Assembly (NCBI GenBank): GCA_943359555.1
Contig: CALRHW010000025.1
Span: 1-8,181 of the forward strand
Source of the DNA: Parcubacteria group bacterium
GTDB lineage: Bacteria > Patescibacteriota > Minisyncoccia > Phycocordibacterales > CALRHW01
Direction: 5' to 3'
DNA length: 8,181 nucleotides
Shown piece by piece: positions 6,310 through 8,181 of the stretch. Below the pieces are notes generated by a model. It was not told the DNA's origin. It searched no databases and saw nothing but the letters and a program-made list of their open reading frames with translations. The first letter of the stretch is position 1, and each line of letters starts with the position of its first letter. The position numbers were made by a program, and so were the translations under genes.

Positions 6310-6479
6310 TGGGTACTGTTAAAAAAGCTTTTGATCCACGCTTTAAACCAGACCTCACTCCAAAAGAAATGCTCGATCTTGGGGTTTTTGTCGAATTTTG
6401 GCGGAGGGTATTAGACGAAGTTAGAACTTCGTTAATGCTGTCAGATTACATTAAGTTCGACATTGTTAAAAGGTGGTAG
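6309..6479 (+). CDS. Short hypothetical ORF, possibly the remnant of a conserved family
   Basis: This 56-codon frame starts at an ATG that overlaps the tspO stop codon by one base and ends with TAG at 6477-6479, three bases from the convergent next gene. The first part, DPRFKPDLTPKEMLDLGVF (residues 9-27), resembles a conserved hypothetical protein family of about 120 residues that I recall as ...LTPKEMLELGVFGGKYM...; its function is unknown. After GVF the resemblance stops. The DNA at 6391-6400 looks like a 10-base insertion: removing it would read GVFGGGY, close to the family motif, but the frame then stops at TAG. The ORF is therefore probably a decayed or chimeric fragment, perhaps still translated by coupling to tspO. 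The family recognition is from memory. Confidence 0.45.
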   Translation: MGTVKKAFDPRFKPDLTPKEMLDLGVFVEFWRRVLDEVRTSLMLSDYIKFDIVKRW

Positions 6480-6482
6480 AAT

Positions 6483-7214
6483 TTATTTTGCGATGCAACT
6501 CTGTCCTGATTGGATATAACCACCGTTGCAATACCATCTGTCCCCGTAGTAATTCAGCGATGCATTCATTGGAACAATAACCTTATTACATTGATTTGCT
6601 GTGTAGTTTTTATTATATCCACTATTGCAGACCCAATCATCTCCAAAATAGTTAAGGCTAGCATTTGTAGGCACAATGACTGGGTCACATTGATTTGCTG
6701 AACGGTTCTTCTTATATCCACTATTGCACACCCATCCGACAAAATCACCAAAATAGTTAAGCGACGCATTAGCGGGTATCATTACTCTGTCACAAATATC
6801 AGTCTGATAATTTTTCTTATATCCACTATTGCAGACCCAATCATTTCCAAAATAATTTAATGAAGCATTAACTGGTACCGTAATCCTATCGCACTGATTT
6901 GCTGTGTAGTTTTTCTTATATCCATTATTGCAATACCAGCCGCCGTATTGACTTGCGGTTGCATTAGTAGGAACACTCATTTCGGTCCGATTTGAAGAGG
7001 TGGAAGTCGAAGGATTGTAAGTGGTGCCCGAAGAGCCAGATTCGTAAAGCGACATTGCCCCTGTGTATGCATTGAGCAAATAAAAAGGTATAACAAATAA
7101 CAGCAAACCAACGAACATAATGAGTAATAAAGGCACTCTCTTTTGCTTTTGGAATGAAAAAATTACAAAAAAGAGAGCCAAAAAACCTATTCCTTGGATG
7201 AGTATTTGATCCAC
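6483..7214 (-). CDS. Two-helix membrane protein with five extracellular Cys-paired tandem repeats
   Basis: This 243-residue protein starts at GTG. Two membrane helices (about 4-21 and 29-47) flank a basic loop QKQKR (22-26), which by the positive-inside rule puts both ends outside. This hairpin, with the following LLNAYTGAM (46-54), resembles the start of YgjV-family inner-membrane proteins (recalled, not searched). A Ser/Thr-rich linker (55-79) leads to five repeats of about 33 residues, each like VP-x-NASLNYFG-x-DWVCNSGYKKNYTANQC. The cysteine pairs are C95/C108, C128/C141, C163/C176, C196/C209 and C229/C240, spaced 13, 13, 13, 13 and 11. They may form one disulphide per repeat. The function is unknown; adhesion or surface display is a guess. 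The GTG was chosen because an extended -10 box lies seven bases upstream. The downstream M33 would destroy the first helix. Confidence 0.8.
   Translation of the reverse strand: MDQILIQGIGFLALFFVIFSFQKQKRVPLLLIMFVGLLLFVIPFYLLNAYTGAMSLYESGSSGTTYNPSTSTSSNRTEMSVPTNATASQYGGWYCNNGYKKNYTANQCDRITVPVNASLNYFGNDWVCNSGYKKNYQTDICDRVMIPANASLNYFGDFVGWVCNSGYKKNRSANQCDPVIVPTNASLNYFGDDWVCNSGYNKNYTANQCNKVIVPMNASLNYYGDRWYCNGGYIQSGQSCIAK
6486..6974 (-). repeat. Tandem coding repeat, about 99-bp period, five units
   Basis: The repeat domain of the membrane protein is also repeated at DNA level. The spacing of the cysteine codons gives periods of 99, 105, 99 and 99 bp. The 20-mer ACTATTGCAGACCCAATCAT occurs at both 6621-6640 and 6825-6844. 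Another block beginning TGATTTGCTGTGTAGTTTTT occurs twice, near 6592 and 6896. Such similarity suggests recent unit duplication or gene conversion. Confidence 0.7.
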
Positions 7215-7230
7215 AATTTAAATTGTAGCA
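7213..7230 (-). promoter_or_regulatory. Extended -10 promoter and palindrome at the start of the repeat membrane protein
   Basis: On the minus strand TGC precedes TACAAT (7227-7222), an extended -10 element, and seven bases follow before the GTG at 7214. The perfect 14-bp palindrome ACAATTTAAATTGT (7213-7226) covers most of the -10 box and the start codon, so it could be an operator. The promoter lies just after the end of tRNA-Ser(ACU). Confidence 0.5.
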
Positions 7231-7237
7231 CAGTTAT

Positions 7238-7327
7238 TGGCGGAGAGAGTGAGATTCGAACTCACGGTTCCTGTAAAGGAACGACGGTTTAGTAAACCGT
7301 TGATTTAAACCACTCATCCATCTCTCC
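7238..7327 (-). tRNA. tRNA-Ser with anticodon ACU, CCA encoded
   Basis: The minus strand folds as a class II tRNA of 90 nt. The acceptor is GGAGAGA/TCTCTCC, the D stem GAT/ATC, the anticodon stem ACGGT/ACCGT with loop TTACTAA, the long variable arm GTTCC/GGAAC, and the T arm GTGAG/CTCAC with loop TTCGAAT. The discriminator is G73 and CCA is encoded (7240-7238). G73 and the long arm mark it as serine. The middle of the loop reads ACU, which would decode AGU; the usual bacterial isoacceptor is GCU. The normal GCU gene lies 60 bp upstream. A34 might be deaminated to inosine if TadA accepts it, or this may be a diverged duplicate. Confidence 0.85.
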
Positions 7328-7387
7328 TTTTTTGCACGCGATTTTATTTTTTATTTCATAAAATCTTTCTCTGAAGTACTTTGTCGG

Positions 7388-7472
7388 CGGAGACGGCGAG
7401 ATTCGAACTCGCGAGGCTTTGACACCTGCCCCCTTAGCAAGGGGGTACGTTAGACCACTCTGACACGTCTCC
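7388..7472 (-). tRNA. tRNA-Ser (anticodon GCU)
   Basis: This is a class II tRNA of 85 nt on the minus strand. The acceptor is GGAGACG/CGTCTCC, the anticodon stem CCCCC/GGGGG with loop TTGCTAA, and there is a long variable arm. The T arm is GCGAG/CTCGC with loop TTCGAAT, and the discriminator is G73. GCU reads AGC and AGU. The D stem is poorly paired (TCA at positions 10-12 has no clear partner), and the genome continues with CCG rather than CCA, so the tail must be repaired by the CCA-adding enzyme. It is probably co-oriented with, but separately transcribed from, the ACU gene. Confidence 0.9.
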
Positions 7473-7557
7473 AAAGTTACTAGGATAATGTAACATATTC
7501 TGGCGCTTTTCGCGAGAAAAACTTTATCTTTTCTTTATGGAAAATTGATACTGGTTG

Positions 7558-7566
7558 TGATTTTAT
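7558..7566 (+). promoter_or_regulatory. Extended -10 element (TGA-TTTTAT) of the ORF6N gene
   Basis: TGA followed by TTTTAT (7561-7566) lies six bases before the ATG at 7573, again the spacing seen at ftsH, recG and smpB. The hexamer is weaker than in those genes (four of six consensus bases). There is no Shine-Dalgarno sequence. Confidence 0.4.
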
Positions 7567-7572
7567 TACCCT

Positions 7573-8097
7573 ATGGACAAAAATAACTATTCTTCCAAAG
7601 CTGGGATAATTCCCAGTGAAAACATCGGAAGTAAGATTTATATGATTAGAAAGGAAAAGGTTATGCTGGACAGTAATTTGGCCCTGCTTTATCAAGTGAC
7701 AACAGCCGCCCTAAATCAGGCAGTTAAAAGAAATATCGAAAGATTTTCTGCTGATTTTATGTTTGCCTTAAACAAAGAAGAAGCAAGCTTGATATCACAA
7801 TCTGTGATATCAAGTTATGGAGGTCGAAGAAATACGTTTTTTGCTTTTACTGAGCAAGGTATTGCAATGTTCTCAAGTGTCTTGAGAAGCGCTCGCGCAA
7901 TCCAAGTAAATATCCGGATAATGAGAACTTTCACAAGACTACGACAAATGTTGTCGTCTCACAAAGAGTTGCGGGAGAAAATTGAGCAGTTAGAGAAAAA
8001 ATATGATGGACAGTTTAGGCTTATTTTCAAAAAGATTCAGCAACTCATAGCCGAAGAAGAGAAGCCAAAAAGTAGGATTGGTTTTGGTGAAAAGTAA
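7573..8097 (+). CDS. ORF6N-domain DNA-binding protein
   Basis: This 174-residue protein carries an ORF6N domain at about 17-110, a DNA-binding module found in phage and mobile-element regulators and in many bacterial genomes. Recognised segments are I-Y-M-I-R-x-E-K-V-M-L-D-S-N-L-A-L-L-Y, the helix ALNQAVKRNIERFSADFMF, then GGRRNTFFAFTEQGIAMFSSVLRSARAIQVNI and IMRTFTRLRQML. A coiled-coil tail (about 125-155, KELREKIEQLEKKYDGQF) ends in a short basic stretch. Length and order are typical of complete family members, so it looks intact. The family is usually described as transcriptional or antirepressor-like; the target is unknown. A 27-bp palindrome lies inside the gene and a related one after it, and could be binding sites. 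The neighbours are tRNA-Ser genes, a common setting for mobile DNA, but no integrase is present. Confidence 0.9.
   Translation: MDKNNYSSKAGIIPSENIGSKIYMIRKEKVMLDSNLALLYQVTTAALNQAVKRNIERFSADFMFALNKEEASLISQSVISSYGGRRNTFFAFTEQGIAMFSSVLRSARAIQVNIRIMRTFTRLRQMLSSHKELREKIEQLEKKYDGQFRLIFKKIQQLIAEEEKPKSRIGFGEK
7788..7814. repeat. Palindrome inside the ORF6N gene
   Basis: Perfect 12-bp arms CTTGATATCACA (7788-7799) and TGTGATATCAAG (7803-7814) flank the three bases ATC. It lies in the coding stretch for SLISQSVISS. Its core TCACAATCTGTGA (7795-7807) differs only by transitions from the core of the palindrome after the gene. Confidence 0.75.
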
Positions 8098-8106
8098 ATA
8101 TTTAAG

Positions 8107-8121
8107 GTCGCAATTTGCGAC
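8107..8121. repeat. Palindrome after the ORF6N gene
   Basis: GTCGCA (8107-8112) and TGCGAC (8116-8121) flank ATT, ten bases after the stop codon. It may be a short hairpin between convergent genes or a binding site. No U tract follows on either strand, so an intrinsic terminator is doubtful. Confidence 0.55.
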
Positions 8122-8128
8122 TTCCAAA

Positions 8129-8181
8129 CTAGTGTGCAATAGCAATCGCGCGTACTGAAAGCGCGCCAGCTTGCAGAAGCG
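8129..8181 (-). CDS. Possible C-terminal end of a minus-strand gene (runs off the right edge)
   Basis: The minus strand is open from the edge to a TAG at 8131-8129 and would encode LLQAGALSVRAIAIAH, a plausible amphipathic protein end. This stretch is clearly richer in G and C than its surroundings, which suggests a separate coding segment. It would be convergent with the ORF6N gene. I do not recognise the family; 53 bases are too few to be sure that it is coded. Confidence 0.3.
   Translation of the reverse strand, partial: LLQAGALSVRAIAIAH

Noticed and set aside
6486..6974. Regular repeats that might be a CRISPR array
   Set aside because: The 99-bp period is in frame, the repeats are imperfect throughout with no unique spacers, and they encode a Cys-paired protein repeat. 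No cas genes are present.
7289..7474. Minus-strand 61-codon frame over the tRNA-Ser genes
   Set aside because: It consists almost entirely of the two tRNA genes; the translated peptide is an artefact.
7545..7550. TTGATA as a -35 box for the ORF6N gene
   Set aside because: It is only 10 bp from the TTTTAT box, and a 17-bp spacing would place the -10 on the sequence ACCCTA, which is not a promoter element.
7388..7573. Integration of a mobile element at tRNA-Ser
   Set aside because: The ORF6N gene lies on the 5' side of the tRNA genes, whereas integrases usually use the 3' end. No integrase and no direct repeat of the tRNA end are visible.
8107..8121. Palindrome after the ORF6N gene as an intrinsic terminator
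   Set aside because: The stem is only six base pairs and no U tract follows on either strand, so it is listed as a repeat instead.

Overview
The window looks like a piece of a Candidate Phyla Radiation (Patescibacteria, probably Parcubacteria-like) genome. The clues are an AT-rich sequence read with the standard bacterial code, short intergenic gaps, small secreted proteins with a peptidoglycan-binding-1-like motif and paired cysteines, rare tRNA isoacceptors, and genes that start almost directly after a -10 box with no Shine-Dalgarno sequence. This placement is inferred from gene content; there is no rRNA in the window.

Layout, left to right. The left edge holds the first 20 codons of a minus-strand smpB, divergent from ftsH (membrane AAA+ zinc protease). 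Next, on the plus strand, is a secreted protein with a peptidoglycan-binding-like module, an Ig/Kre9-like beta domain and a C-terminal dockerin. A strong bidirectional terminator follows, then a minus-strand tRNA-Ile with anticodon UAU. A second, small secreted peptidoglycan-binding-like ORF has no standard start codon and runs 13 bp into the 3' end of minus-strand recG. Divergent from recG is a short tspO homologue, overlapped by one base by a 56-codon ORF. Facing these is a minus-strand gene for a two-helix membrane anchor carrying five Cys-paired tandem repeats. Two minus-strand tRNA-Ser genes follow (anticodons ACU and GCU). Then comes an ORF6N-domain DNA-binding protein on the plus strand. 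The right edge holds what may be the last 17 codons of another minus-strand gene.

How it fits together. smpB (trans-translation), ftsH (membrane protein quality control) and recG (fork rescue) are housekeeping genes. The two secreted proteins and the repeat membrane protein are probable cell-surface proteins of unknown role. The ORF6N gene is the only gene of phage or mobile-element flavour; no integrase, CRISPR array or insertion sequence is visible.

Most notable points: the repeated arrangement of a -10 box, six or seven bases, then the start codon, which implies leaderless mRNAs; tRNA-Ser(ACU) next to tRNA-Ser(GCU); tRNA-Ile(UAU); two palindromes with a shared core in and after the ORF6N gene; and a YgjV-like membrane hairpin joined to Cys-paired repeats. 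I found no clear new multi-gene defence or biosynthetic system.
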